From positions 62,001-126,000 of the forward strand of contig CARUPR010000001.1 of the NCBI GenBank assembly GCA_949077035.1: a stretch of 64,000 nt of DNA, in the 5' to 3' direction. Positions 10,807 through 19,142 of this stretch are shown here, piece after piece (within the stretch, counting starts at the first letter, position 1; every line of letters starts with the position of its first letter). The position numbers and the translations under genes are program-made. Below the pieces are notes generated by a model, which saw only the letters and a program-made list of their open reading frames with translations, did no database searches and was not told the origin of the DNA. Source of the DNA: an uncultured Eubacteriales bacterium (GTDB lineage: Bacteria; Bacillota; Clostridia; Christensenellales; UBA1242).

Positions 10807-11388
10807 TTATAACAAATTTTCAAGCTTGCCCAACCTCTCTTTTATGGTATAAGCAATTTCAAAATATGAATTTGATACTATAAAAAATTCTCGCATATTT
10901 ATATTTTCAATACATAAATATGACCCTCTTGGTGCATATATTATTTCACCCCATAGCGTATAGAAATAAACATTTTTAGTAATTTTTAAATATTTTTTAT
11001 CATCGTCAATTGGAGTATACATCCCCCACAACTCATCTGTCAGCTCATATACATCCTGAAATTTCTCGCCCTTAATTACTTTTGTAAAACCATTTGTATA
11101 TAATGCCAGCATTGAATTTAATTCAACATCTCTTTTGTCGATGGTTTTCAAATCTTTTTTTAAGACATAACTTCTTCCACCGATATCATATCTCTGACGA
11201 TTGTCAACCTCTTTTCCTTCTTCTGCCTTCAAAACATAAACACTTTTATCACGCTTTGCAACAAGCACCTGACCATCGGTAAATTCTTTTAAAAGAGCCA
11301 CTATATCAGCAGAATTTATCAAATCAACCTTTTGAAATTCAAATTCCGTTTGATTTATGCCATCTAGCGAATAAAACTTTTTTATCAT
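10807..11388 (-). CDS. Uncharacterised cytoplasmic protein, 193 aa
   Basis: Not recognised. There is no signal peptide and no convincing membrane helix. The sequence is mixed alpha/beta with many aromatic residues and short strand-like stretches in its C-terminal half (YFYTLWGEIIYAPRGSYLCIEN), suggesting a compact beta-rich domain. Two ATGs are adjacent; TAGGAG lies only 2 nt before the first (11391) but 5 nt before the second (11388), so the second is preferred. It converges on the ABC-F gene and shares its terminator region. No catalytic motif is visible. Confidence 0.7.
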   Translation of the reverse strand: MIKKFYSLDGINQTEFEFQKVDLINSADIVALLKEFTDGQVLVAKRDKSVYVLKAEEGKEVDNRQRYDIGGRSYVLKKDLKTIDKRDVELNSMLALYTNGFTKVIKGEKFQDVYELTDELWGMYTPIDDDKKYLKITKNVYFYTLWGEIIYAPRGSYLCIENINMREFFIVSNSYFEIAYTIKERLGKLENLL

Positions 11389-11479
11389 CATTTCTCCTAA
11401 ACAACAACTCCTACATTGAAAATTGTAACATAATTAAATTAAAATGTAAAGTTTAAAATAAAAATACATCTAAAAAAGT

Positions 11480-11508
11480 TGACATATTATTTTATATTGA
11501 CTATAATA
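11480..11508 (+). promoter_or_regulatory. Consensus sigma-A promoter for the T-box/glyS transcript
   Basis: TTGACA (11480-11485), exactly 17 bp, TATAAT (11503-11508): a perfect consensus. Predicted start near 11515, giving a leader of about 500 nt before glyS. A promoter this strong fits a gene whose output is set downstream by T-box termination. Confidence 0.85.
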
Positions 11509-11532
11509 AAAATGTCTAAGATAGATTTTTGG

Positions 11533-11600
11533 ATTAATCAAAATATTTAAGTTTTCTTATTTTTGAATTAATTAAAATATTTAAGATTTTTATTTTTTTG
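11533..11600. repeat. Two imperfect 34-bp AT-rich tandem units in the glyS leader
   Basis: ATTAATCAAAATATTTAAG (from 11533) and ATTAATTAAAATATTTAAG (from 11567), each followed by a T-rich run. The units lie between the promoter and the T-box. No function is evident; this may be simple AT-rich duplication. Confidence 0.5.
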
Positions 11601-11639
11601 GTTAAACAAATTTTATTGGACTTATTAATTTTTATTATT

Positions 11640-11787
11640 TAAGCGATGATAGAATTGGCAACTCTTGAGCTTGACGCGATGTCAGCGAATTGACAGAATG
11701 AAGGCGATTGTAAAATCGCGAATTAGGGTGGAACAGCGTATACCATGACGCCCCTATTGCTTTTTGGCAGTAGGGCTTTTTTTATAG
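11640..11787 (+). promoter_or_regulatory. T-box riboswitch (glycine) upstream of glyS
   Basis: The T-box core AGGGTGGAACAGCG begins at 11725. GGG...GCG can pair with CGCCCC downstream (antiterminator), enclosing a TGGA bulge. TGGA is complementary to an acceptor end UCCA; the tRNA-Gly in this window has discriminator U and ends UCCA, as required. The competing terminator is CCCTATTGC-TTTTTG-GCAGTAGGG followed by a T-run (11751-11784). A perfect GCGATT-GTAA-AATCGC hairpin at 11704-11719 fits stem III. Stem I lies in 11640-11700; I could not place the specifier codon unambiguously. Uncharged tRNA-Gly should favour antitermination and synthetase expression. Confidence 0.9.
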
Positions 11788-12013
11788 ATTATCAGCATGA
11801 AAGTTTTATTTTTAAAATTTTTATAATATGAATAATTTAAATATTTATAAGCATAGATGATATATTTGTTTTTATTTAATGTAAATTATTTATAAACAAA
11901 ACAATCAATGTGAAGAAAAAAATATTAAAAATAAAAGATAATTTATAAGATTTAGCCAAAAAACATCAAAAAAAAGCCAAAAACATATTATTTTTATAAA
12001 AAGGAGCTTTATT

Positions 12014-13390
12014 ATGCAAACAAAATTGACAATGGAAAAAATTGTAAACCTTTCAAAATCACGTGGTTTTATCTTTCAAGGAAGTGAAATTTACGGCGGT
12101 TTTGCAAACACTTGGGACTTTGGTCCTATAGGCGTAGAACTTAAAAACAATATCAAACGTGCATGGTGGAAGAGATTTGTCCAAGAAGACCCAACAACCT
12201 ATGGTGTTGATGCTGCCATTCTTATGAATCCTACTGTTTGGCACGCATCAGGTCATGTTGAGAGCTTTGGCGACCCTAAAATGGATTGCAAAAATTGCAA
12301 AACAAGACATCGCGCTGATACTTTAATCGAAAATCATAGCAAGGGAAAAATCTCTGCAGAAGGTATGACAAATGAAGAAATGGAAGCATACATTGAAGAA
12401 CATGATGTCAAATGTCCAAACTGCGGCAAACGTGATTTCACTCAAATTCGCAAGTTCAACCCTATGTTTACCACTTCCAGAGCTATGACAGGAGATAATA
12501 GTGATATAGTATACTTAAGACCAGAAACCTGCCAAGGCGAATATATAAATTTCCTCAACATCCAACGTTCTACTCGTGCAAAAGTGCCATTCGCAATTGC
12601 ACAAATAGGGAAATCTTTTAGAAATGAAATCACTCCTGGAAATTTCCTTTTCAGAACTATTGAGTTTGAACAAATGGAACTTCAAAAATTCTGCAAAGAT
12701 GTTGATAGTATGGACATTTATGCAGACTATAAGAAAAGAGCTTGGACTTTTGTAAATGACATAGGTCTTAAAGAAGAACATTTAAGATATCATGACCATG
12801 ACAAACTTGCCCATTATGCAAAAGCTGCTTGCGACATTCAATACCTTTTCCCAATGGGATGGCAAGAGCTTAATGGAATTCACCATAGAGGCACATGGGA
12901 TTTATCAAGGCATCAAGAATTCAGCGGCAAGAATATGAATTATCTTGACCCTGTCACAAATGAAAAATATCTTCCAACAGTTGTAGAATATTCAATAGGT
13001 GCTGACAGACTTACCCTTGCTCTCATGTGCGAGGCATATGAAGAAGAAGCACTTGAAAATGGCGAAACAAGAGTTGTTATGCATTTCCACCCTGCTATCG
13101 CACCATATAAAGTTGCAATTCTCCCACTGCAAAAAAATCTTGGTGATAAAGCTAAAGAAATTTATTCTATGCTCAGCAAAGAATTTATGTGTGACTATGA
13201 TGAAGCTGGCTCAATCGGAAAGAGATATCGCAGACAAGATGAAATCGGCACTCCATTCTGCGTGACAATTGATTTTGATACACTTGAAGATAACACTGTG
13301 ACTATCCGTGACCGCGATACTATGCAACAGATTAGAATCAATGTAAACGACCTTTATGAATACATTTCAAAAAGAATCAAATTTAATTAA
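12014..13390 (+). CDS. glyS: Glycyl-tRNA synthetase, single-chain (alpha2) type
   Basis: 458 residues, the usual length for the class II homodimeric glycyl-tRNA synthetase of many Bacillota. It attaches glycine to tRNA-Gly in the cytoplasm. Visible hallmarks are the N-terminal GFIFQGSEIYGGFANTWDFG stretch, CxxC pairs at CKNCK and CPNCGK in the insertion domain, class II motif 2 around FRNEITPGNFLFRTIEFEQ, motif 3 SIGADRLTLALM, and a C-terminal anticodon-binding domain beginning near KVAILPL. AAAAGGAG precedes the ATG. It is a monocistronic unit controlled by the T-box upstream and ends at the repeat array and terminator at 13484-13685. Confidence 0.97.
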   Translation: MQTKLTMEKIVNLSKSRGFIFQGSEIYGGFANTWDFGPIGVELKNNIKRAWWKRFVQEDPTTYGVDAAILMNPTVWHASGHVESFGDPKMDCKNCKTRHRADTLIENHSKGKISAEGMTNEEMEAYIEEHDVKCPNCGKRDFTQIRKFNPMFTTSRAMTGDNSDIVYLRPETCQGEYINFLNIQRSTRAKVPFAIAQIGKSFRNEITPGNFLFRTIEFEQMELQKFCKDVDSMDIYADYKKRAWTFVNDIGLKEEHLRYHDHDKLAHYAKAACDIQYLFPMGWQELNGIHHRGTWDLSRHQEFSGKNMNYLDPVTNEKYLPTVVEYSIGADRLTLALMCEAYEEEALENGETRVVMHFHPAIAPYKVAILPLQKNLGDKAKEIYSMLSKEFMCDYDEAGSIGKRYRRQDEIGTPFCVTIDFDTLEDNTVTIRDRDTMQQIRINVNDLYEYISKRIKFN

Positions 13391-13483
13391 TTTTTAATAA
13401 TTTTAGAAAAATATGGTAAAAATTGCTTAAAAAGGGCAAAAAATTGCAAAAAATGGATTTATAACATCTAATTAATGAAAAAT

Positions 13484-13646
13484 AAGATAGCACTCATGTT
13501 ATTCGTGCCTATCTTGCGTTTCTAAAGATAGCACTCATGTTATTCCTGCCTATCTTGCGTTTCTAAAGATAGCACTCATGTTATTCCTGCCTATCTTGCG
13601 TTTCTAAAGATATCACTTTCTTTGTTTGTGCCTATCTTGCGTCTTT
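13484..13646 (+). repeat. Four tandem copies of a 41-bp hairpin-forming repeat
   Basis: Units begin at 13484, 13525, 13566 and 13607 (period exactly 41). Each starts AAGATAG and has CTATCTT after an 18-nt middle, so the arms form a 7-bp stem; GCG and a T-rich linker follow. Copies 2 and 3 are identical, copy 1 differs by one base, and copy 4 has diverged in its middle. The array lies 94 bp after the glyS stop and directly before a terminator. Single or multiple copies recur at 25431, 61785 and 62575. The units lack the unique spacers a CRISPR array would have. Confidence 0.9.
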
Positions 13647-13648
13647 AA

Positions 13649-13685
13649 AAAAAGAATCGCTTTTCTTCAAGCGATTCTTTTTTTA
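13649..13685. terminator. Bidirectional intrinsic terminator between glyS and a convergent gene
   Basis: AAAGAATCGCTT, loop TTCTTC, AAGCGATTCTTT followed by more T on one side and preceded by A on the other, so it can terminate from both directions. Confidence 0.9.
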
Positions 13686-13748
13686 TCTCATACATCAGCA
13701 AGATGTTTTAATTGATATTTTTATTTGATTTATATTAATAAATTCTGT

Positions 13749-14465
13749 TTATCTATCTTTGGTGATAGCCAAAAGCAAAAACAACATTCTAAGAAAATAG
13801 GCAAGCGAAACCAAAAGTGAAGCCACATAAGTCATTGCTGCTGCATTAAGAAGTCTATCTGTCCCCTCAACCTCTTCTTGACTTACACAACCCATTTCAT
13901 ATAAAAGTTTTTTAGCCCTAGCCGAAGCATTATATTCAACAGGCAAAGTAACAAGTGACGCCAAGACAGAAACTGCATATATGCCCACATAAACATAGAT
14001 TAATATACTGCCCGCAGTCATAAAAAACACAAGATTCATTATAAGTCCAATCACCACCATTGGAATCAAAAGCGTGGAAACAAAGTTGCAGGCAGTGACA
14101 ACAACCTGTCTTAGTTTTAATGCTAAATAATTTTCTTTATCTTGAAGAGCATGACCAAATTCATGTGCAACGATGGCATGAGCGGCAAGCGATTTTGAGT
14201 TGTAGTTTGCCTGTGAAATATTCAATGTTTTTGTCCTTGAATTGTAATGGTCACTAAGTGTGCCACGACATGAGCCAATTTTGATGTTCACACCATATTG
14301 CTGTGCAAGCATTTCCGCAAGCTGAGCACCTGTCATATCCAAAGATGAGGAAACATCTTTATATTTGTTAAATGCACTTGACACCTTTCCTTGCGCAACC
14401 AATGCAATTATAATGGCAATTATTATTGCAAAGCCGCTGACTATATATCCTATATAATACCCCAT
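13749..14465 (-). CDS. YugP-like neutral zinc metallopeptidase, membrane-bound (paralogue 1)
   Basis: 238 residues, matching the Zn-dependent peptidase family typified by B. subtilis YugP. An N-terminal membrane helix (about 2-24) precedes a region with the zincin motif HEFGH (H101, E102, H105). Hydrophobic segments follow at about 123-150, 155-175 and near the C-terminus (LLVSLAYFLRMLFLLLAI). The catalytic Glu and both zinc His residues are present. An AAGGAG SD precedes ATG 14465. It lies 87 bp after a second member of the same family, apparently co-oriented with the division genes further upstream. The substrate is unknown; a role in membrane protein or envelope quality control would be inference. 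Confidence 0.88.
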   Translation of the reverse strand: MGYYIGYIVSGFAIIIAIIIALVAQGKVSSAFNKYKDVSSSLDMTGAQLAEMLAQQYGVNIKIGSCRGTLSDHYNSRTKTLNISQANYNSKSLAAHAIVAHEFGHALQDKENYLALKLRQVVVTACNFVSTLLIPMVVIGLIMNLVFFMTAGSILIYVYVGIYAVSVLASLVTLPVEYNASARAKKLLYEMGCVSQEEVEGTDRLLNAAAMTYVASLLVSLAYFLRMLFLLLAITKDR

Positions 14466-14552
14466 ATAATTCTCCTTATAAAATTTCTAATTAAAAAGTT
14501 TTGATAATTAAATATTTTGCTAACTTAATTATTCATCTGATTAAATATTTTT

Positions 14553-15263
14553 CTAATTAAATAGTTCTGCTCTTTTTGAAACACCCGTCCAAAACAGCAC
14601 TATTTTCAAAAATTCTGCCCAATAGGTAAGTCTAGCATCATTTAAAAATTTTTTACACATTTTAAGTTGCCCCTCATCAAAGACTTCCTTTAAAAATGTC
14701 ATAGCTTTATTTGATGCATCTTTTTCGATTGAAATTGTTATTATCTTTACCACAAGTGCAAGAATAAAGATTAAGATTGCAAATGCAGCAAGCGAACAAC
14801 CAATTATAAAGAAAGTTTTTCCCAAAAAGAGCATTATAATTCCTGCAATAAGGCTTGGCATCATCAAAAATTTCAATAATTTACCTAATCTTCTTAATCT
14901 GCCCAATTTTTTCAATTTGTTTCCGCTGACATCTTGCAGAGCATGACCAAGTTCATGGGCGATTATTGTATAAGAAGCAAGACTATGTTTATGAATGGTG
15001 TCTGTTGACAAAAATATTTTACCCTTATAGTAAGCATCTCTTGCAACACCTGAAATTTGCACAACTTCAATTGGAATTTGAATAAAATTTCTGACAACAA
15101 AATTTACAAATTCTATTGGTGAAAGTCTTGTATTTGCTTCAATATTGTTCATTTCTTCATATTTTTGCATAAACTTCTCGCCCGAATAATTTGCAACTGC
15201 AAGCAGAAAACATAAAAATACCAATATGGCAATTACGCCGATAATTATAAACCAAGTATTCAT
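14553..15263 (-). CDS. YugP-like zinc metallopeptidase, membrane-bound (paralogue 2)
   Basis: 236 residues with the same architecture as its neighbour: an N-terminal helix (3-25), HELGH zinc motif (H103, E104, H107) and a hydrophobic hairpin around 130-175. Overall identity to the neighbour is low outside the motif, so the duplication looks old. No SD precedes ATG 15263; instead TAAAAT ends 6 nt upstream with TTGCTT 17 bp further up, so the transcript may start at or near the ATG (leaderless). This also suggests it is transcribed independently of the penicillin-binding protein gene 202 bp upstream. Confidence 0.85.
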   Translation of the reverse strand: MNTWFIIIGVIAILVFLCFLLAVANYSGEKFMQKYEEMNNIEANTRLSPIEFVNFVVRNFIQIPIEVVQISGVARDAYYKGKIFLSTDTIHKHSLASYTIIAHELGHALQDVSGNKLKKLGRLRRLGKLLKFLMMPSLIAGIIMLFLGKTFFIIGCSLAAFAILIFILALVVKIITISIEKDASNKAMTFLKEVFDEGQLKMCKKFLNDARLTYWAEFLKIVLFWTGVSKRAELFN

Positions 15264-15269
15264 AGTTCT

Positions 15270-15298
15270 ATTTTATATCATTTTTAAATTTTAAGCAA
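15270..15298 (-). promoter_or_regulatory. Candidate leaderless promoter of the second zinc peptidase gene
   Basis: On the minus strand TTGCTT (15298-15293), 17 bp, TAAAAT (15275-15270), then 6 nt to the ATG. The -35 match is weak; the spacing and the missing SD are the main support. Confidence 0.4.
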
Positions 15299-15465
15299 AC
15301 AAATTAGGCTGTTTTTTCTTTTTGACTGATTTGTTATTAAATAAACTCCTTTTACGCAAGCTTGCTCTTATAACCAATTTGTTTTTAACTATTTTCCATT
15401 TTAAATAATTTTATTAAAAGAGTTGTAATTTTAAATAAAAAGTTTTCAAAAGGTTGAAATGTTAG

Positions 15466-17346
15466 CTAATTTGTAATTAAAAGTATAGTAGAGCCTTTTG
15501 CCAAAGTTGTGCCAACTGGTGGCAACTGCCTTTCAATAAATTCACCTTCACCATCAAGTTCATACTCAAGTCCAAGTTCTTTCAAAATAACAGCACAATC
15601 GGTCAAACTTTTTCCCACAATATCAGGCATTTCAACCCATTCTATCACTATACTCTCATCCTGTTTTTGTTCTCCTAAATAATCAAATAAATTGATAAAA
15701 ATCTCCTTTCCATAAGGTGCAGCGACAATACTTCCATAATAGGCACCATTGCTTGGCTCATCAACCATAATAAAAACTATATATTTAGGGTTATCTGCCG
15801 GATAGGTGCCAATAAAACTTGATATATATTTTCCAGTATCAATACCACCCGTTTCTTTATATTTTTGTGCCGTTCCTGTCTTTCCTCCAATATTATAGCC
15901 TTCAACGAAGGTATATTTCCCGGTCTTATTTTCTGCAAATTCAAGCAGCCCATTTACAAGATTTGAGGTTTGAGAGCTTATAATCTTATCAACCTTTCGT
16001 GCTTTGACTGTTGGCGAGCCACCCACAATCAAATGAGGACTGTTGAAAGTTCCGCCATTTATAATAGAACTTACCGCACTTAAAAGTTGCATTGGCGTAA
16101 GAGCAATAGCATGACCAAAACCCATACGAGCAAGGTCAACATTTTTGACCAATTTTTTAGCCATTAAAATACCACCTGCTTCACCCGACACATCAAGCCC
16201 TGTCTTTTGACCAAGCCCAAATTTTGTCATATAACTATAAAATTTATCTACGCCAAGCCTGAGTGCCAAGTCCATAAAGCAACAGTTGCATGAATTTGCA
16301 AAAGCTTCAGTCAAAGTTTGGCTGCCATGCCCGATTGTTCGCCAGCATTTTATCCTTATTCCGTCAACAATTCTAAAGCCAGGACAATAAAACCTGTCTT
16401 CAAGTGAAGTCAACCCTTCTTCAAGTGCAGCAGCGACAGTCAAAATTTTGAATGTTGAGCCCGGCTCATAAATATCGGTGGCAGGTTTAATTTTACTATA
16501 GGCAAAAAGGCTTTCAAGGTCATCACGTGGCACTTCATTTAAGTCAAAACTTGGCTTTGATGACATAGATAAAACTTCACCATTTTCGGCATTTAAAATA
16601 ATTCCTGTCACACTTTTTGCTTTTTGTTCTATCATTATTTTTTCAAGAGTTTGTTCTACAATAAGCTGCATTTTGCTGTCAATGGCAAGAGTCAAATCAC
16701 TGCCCGGTTTTGCACCAACATAATATCTAAGTGAGCCGCCAATTTCCTTTCCTTGCAGGTCACTTTGCACATAACTGAAACCATCTTTTCCCTTTAAAAG
16801 GTCATTATAAAAAGCTTCCACCCCAGTTTGACCAACATTGTCAATGCTTATAAAGCCAAGTACTTGAGTGAGCAAATTTCCATATGTGTAATATCTATTT
16901 GAGTTTTCTGCAAGATATACACCTGGCAAATTTAGTGCATATATTTCTTCAGCCTTTTCACCCTCGATTTGCATTTTAATCAAAACTTCACTGGCATTTT
17001 TCTTGCTAATTTTGGTGTAAACCCCCTCAAAAGAAAGCTCTAAAATTTCTGAAAGATGAATGGCTGTTTGTGATTTGTCTTTGACCTCTCTTGCCCTGAC
17101 ATAGACATTGTAGGTTGTATAACTGACAGCCAAAGCAGAACCTGTCCTATCATAAATTGTCCCTCTTGGAGCAACGATTGCAAGGTCTCTTGTCCACTGG
17201 TCAGTAGCCCTTGACTGCAAATCTTTTCCATTTATAATTTGCAAAACAAAAAGTCTGACAACAAGCGAGCAAAAAATAAAGGATATGACTAATAAAATAG
17301 CCAATATCCTTTTTTTTAATGAAAATAATGTAAAGGCTTTATTCAA
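15466..17346 (-). CDS. Class B penicillin-binding protein with PASTA domain (FtsI/PBP2B/SpoVD-like)
   Basis: Septal or sporulation-type transpeptidase that cross-links peptidoglycan outside the membrane. I take the start as TTG at 17346 (626 aa): TGGAGG lies 6 nt upstream and the upstream stop codon ends at 17349. An ATG at 17382 would overlap the upstream gene and bury this SD. One N-terminal membrane helix (about 14-36) precedes the dimerisation domain (RGTIYDRTGSALAVS near 62). The transpeptidase motifs are STFK (S297-K300), SCN (S352-N354) and KTGT (from K489). One PASTA domain occupies about 568-626. Position after rsmH and an FtsL-like gene matches the division cluster. SpoVD and PBP2B cannot be separated from sequence alone; both can carry PASTA domains. 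Confidence 0.93.
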   Translation of the reverse strand: MNKAFTLFSLKKRILAILLVISFIFCSLVVRLFVLQIINGKDLQSRATDQWTRDLAIVAPRGTIYDRTGSALAVSYTTYNVYVRAREVKDKSQTAIHLSEILELSFEGVYTKISKKNASEVLIKMQIEGEKAEEIYALNLPGVYLAENSNRYYTYGNLLTQVLGFISIDNVGQTGVEAFYNDLLKGKDGFSYVQSDLQGKEIGGSLRYYVGAKPGSDLTLAIDSKMQLIVEQTLEKIMIEQKAKSVTGIILNAENGEVLSMSSKPSFDLNEVPRDDLESLFAYSKIKPATDIYEPGSTFKILTVAAALEEGLTSLEDRFYCPGFRIVDGIRIKCWRTIGHGSQTLTEAFANSCNCCFMDLALRLGVDKFYSYMTKFGLGQKTGLDVSGEAGGILMAKKLVKNVDLARMGFGHAIALTPMQLLSAVSSIINGGTFNSPHLIVGGSPTVKARKVDKIISSQTSNLVNGLLEFAENKTGKYTFVEGYNIGGKTGTAQKYKETGGIDTGKYISSFIGTYPADNPKYIVFIMVDEPSNGAYYGSIVAAPYGKEIFINLFDYLGEQKQDESIVIEWVEMPDIVGKSLTDCAVILKELGLEYELDGEGEFIERQLPPVGTTLAKGSTILLITN

Positions 17347-17348
17347 AG

Positions 17349-18008
17349 CTAACCTCCAAATAAGCCTCCTATGAAATTGCAAAATCTGTCAAACCAATTT
17401 GATTGTGCATCGATTTGAGTTGGTGGGACACTTTCATCAGGAATGGTTTCAAAAAGATTTTTCATGTTTTCAGAATTTGTCACATCAAGCATATAAAGGT
17501 TTTTAAGATAGTTTATAAGGTTGATTTCATATTGAGATGAAACTTGGGATATCTGACTTGAAACATTTTCAATATTTGCAATATTGACAGTCCCCCAAAT
17601 GGTAAACAACGCAAATATGACCGAAATCAATATTATTTTAAACTTGCTTGGATTTGCCTTTTTTGTGCTTTCAACATTCTTAAAAACAAAGACCTTTTTA
17701 CGTTCGCTTTCGCTAAGCGTGTCCATCGTATCATAGTTTGGCTTTTCTATTACCTGAGAAACTTTGCTTTCGATACGATTAATTTCCTCTTCTTCCTGAT
17801 TATATTTTTGTTTCAATCTCTCAACTTGAGATGAAGGAAAACTTGAAGCAGAGAATATATTAATCGACTCTTGCGTTGAATTGCTTTTTTCAGGCAAAGC
17901 TTTTTGGGTTGAAACCTGCTCTTCCTGCTTGATAGCAATTTCAACTTCGCTTTCAATTTCAACTTTCTTTTCGGTCAAAACTTCTTTAAGCAAAGTTCTA
18001 TCACTCAT
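17349..18008 (-). CDS. Bitopic membrane protein in the ftsL position
   Basis: 219 residues from ATG 18008; an SD (GGGAGGTGA) precedes it, whereas an in-frame ATG at 18029 would contain that SD inside its coding region. The first 120 residues are acidic, low in hydrophobics and probably cytoplasmic, followed by one membrane helix (about 123-143) and a short exterior part with heptad-like spacing (VSSQISQVSSQYEINLINYLKNLY). That layout and its place between rsmH and a class B PBP match FtsL, the small division protein that works with DivIC/FtsB. Direct sequence similarity to FtsL is not visible, and typical FtsL proteins have much shorter N-terminal parts. The next gene starts 2 bp after the stop, indicating coupled translation. 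Confidence 0.75.
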   Translation of the reverse strand: MSDRTLLKEVLTEKKVEIESEVEIAIKQEEQVSTQKALPEKSNSTQESINIFSASSFPSSQVERLKQKYNQEEEEINRIESKVSQVIEKPNYDTMDTLSESERKKVFVFKNVESTKKANPSKFKIILISVIFALFTIWGTVNIANIENVSSQISQVSSQYEINLINYLKNLYMLDVTNSENMKNLFETIPDESVPPTQIDAQSNWFDRFCNFIGGLFGG

Positions 18009-18197
18009 AATATATTCACCTCCCTTCATATGTATTACTGATTATAATCATCAAAACTGATTAAATTTTGCATTTTAAAATTGATTAATTTTTTTCATTG
18101 GTTTTTAAATAATTTGCTGTAAATTTATTATTTTTGCAGTAAAAACCGCATTTTTTTGATAATTTTTCTAAAATTTTATTGAAATTTTAATAAATTA

Positions 18198-19133
18198 TCA
18201 GATTTTTTCAATAATCCTCAATTTCGCACTGCTGCTTCTTGAATTTAAAGAAAGCTCTTTATCACCTGCAATTATCGGCTTATTGTTGATAAGTTTTACC
18301 TCTGCTTTATGACCGCAGATGCAAATTGGTGTTCTTGGCGGACATATACAATCTGTTGCAAATTCTCTAAAAACATTTTTGACAATTCTATCTTCCAAAC
18401 TATGAAAGGTTATGACAGCAAGTCTTCCGCCTGTTTTTAAGACAGCAATTGTTTCGCGAAGAAATTTGTCAAGGTTTTCAAGCTCGCCATTCACTTCAAT
18501 TCTGATTGCTTGAAAGGTCTTTTTGGAAACACCGCCCTTGCCATATATCACCTTTTTTGGAAAAGAACTTTCGATGATTTCCTTAAGTTCGGTGGTGGTT
18601 TCAATTGGTTTTATCGCCCTTCTCGCACAGATGTTTTCAACAATGCGTCTAGCATTATTTTCTTCACCATATCGATATAAAATTTGAATAAGTTTATCCT
18701 TAGGATAATTATTTACAACATAGTATCCATCAATCTCTTGCGAGGTATCCATTCTCATATCAAGTCTGCCTTCATGAAGAAAACTGAATCCTCTTTCTCC
18801 ATTGTCTATTTGATAAGAACTTACCCCTAAGTCGACAAGCACGCCATCAATTTCACCTGCATAACCCATATGAGAAATAATCTGTGGTGCCTGTTTAAAG
18901 TTTGAATGTATCACTTGAACATTTGTCAATTTGTTAAATCGAGATTTGCAGACATTCACCGCATCCAAATCTCTATCAAAACCGATAAGTTTTCCCCTTT
19001 TAGAAAGGTTTGAGGCAATCACGCTTGAGTGACCGCCTCCCCCCATTGTGCAATCTACATAGATGCCATCTTCTTTTATGTTTAGCCCTTCAATCACTTC
19101 GTTTAGAAGGACTGGAATATGTTTAAACTCCAT
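18198..19133 (-). CDS. rsmH: 16S rRNA (cytosine1402-N4)-methyltransferase RsmH (MraW)
   Basis: 311 residues, normal length. It transfers a methyl group from SAM to N4 of C1402 in the ribosomal P site. The start MEFKHIPVLLNEVIEGL and the SAM-binding loop YVDCTMGGGGHS (residues about 25-36) are diagnostic, as are GVLVDLGVSSYQID, the GERGFSFLHEGRLDMRMD block and the C-terminal LNSRSSSAKLRIIEK. AAAGGA precedes the ATG. It starts 9 bp after the CvpA-like gene stop, so the two are probably cotranscribed; a 189-bp gap separates it from the ftsL-position gene. The mraZ gene that often precedes rsmH is absent here. Confidence 0.97.
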   Translation of the reverse strand: MEFKHIPVLLNEVIEGLNIKEDGIYVDCTMGGGGHSSVIASNLSKRGKLIGFDRDLDAVNVCKSRFNKLTNVQVIHSNFKQAPQIISHMGYAGEIDGVLVDLGVSSYQIDNGERGFSFLHEGRLDMRMDTSQEIDGYYVVNNYPKDKLIQILYRYGEENNARRIVENICARRAIKPIETTTELKEIIESSFPKKVIYGKGGVSKKTFQAIRIEVNGELENLDKFLRETIAVLKTGGRLAVITFHSLEDRIVKNVFREFATDCICPPRTPICICGHKAEVKLINNKPIIAGDKELSLNSRSSSAKLRIIEKI

Positions 19134-19142
19134 TTTTTTCCT

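Noticed and set aside
13484..13646. Possible CRISPR array
   Set aside because: Regular 41-bp period, but the whole unit repeats; there are no unique spacers of 25-40 bp, and no cas genes nearby.
17347..17382. ATG start for the penicillin-binding protein
   Set aside because: It overlaps the upstream gene by 34 bp and contains the SD that serves the TTG at 17346.
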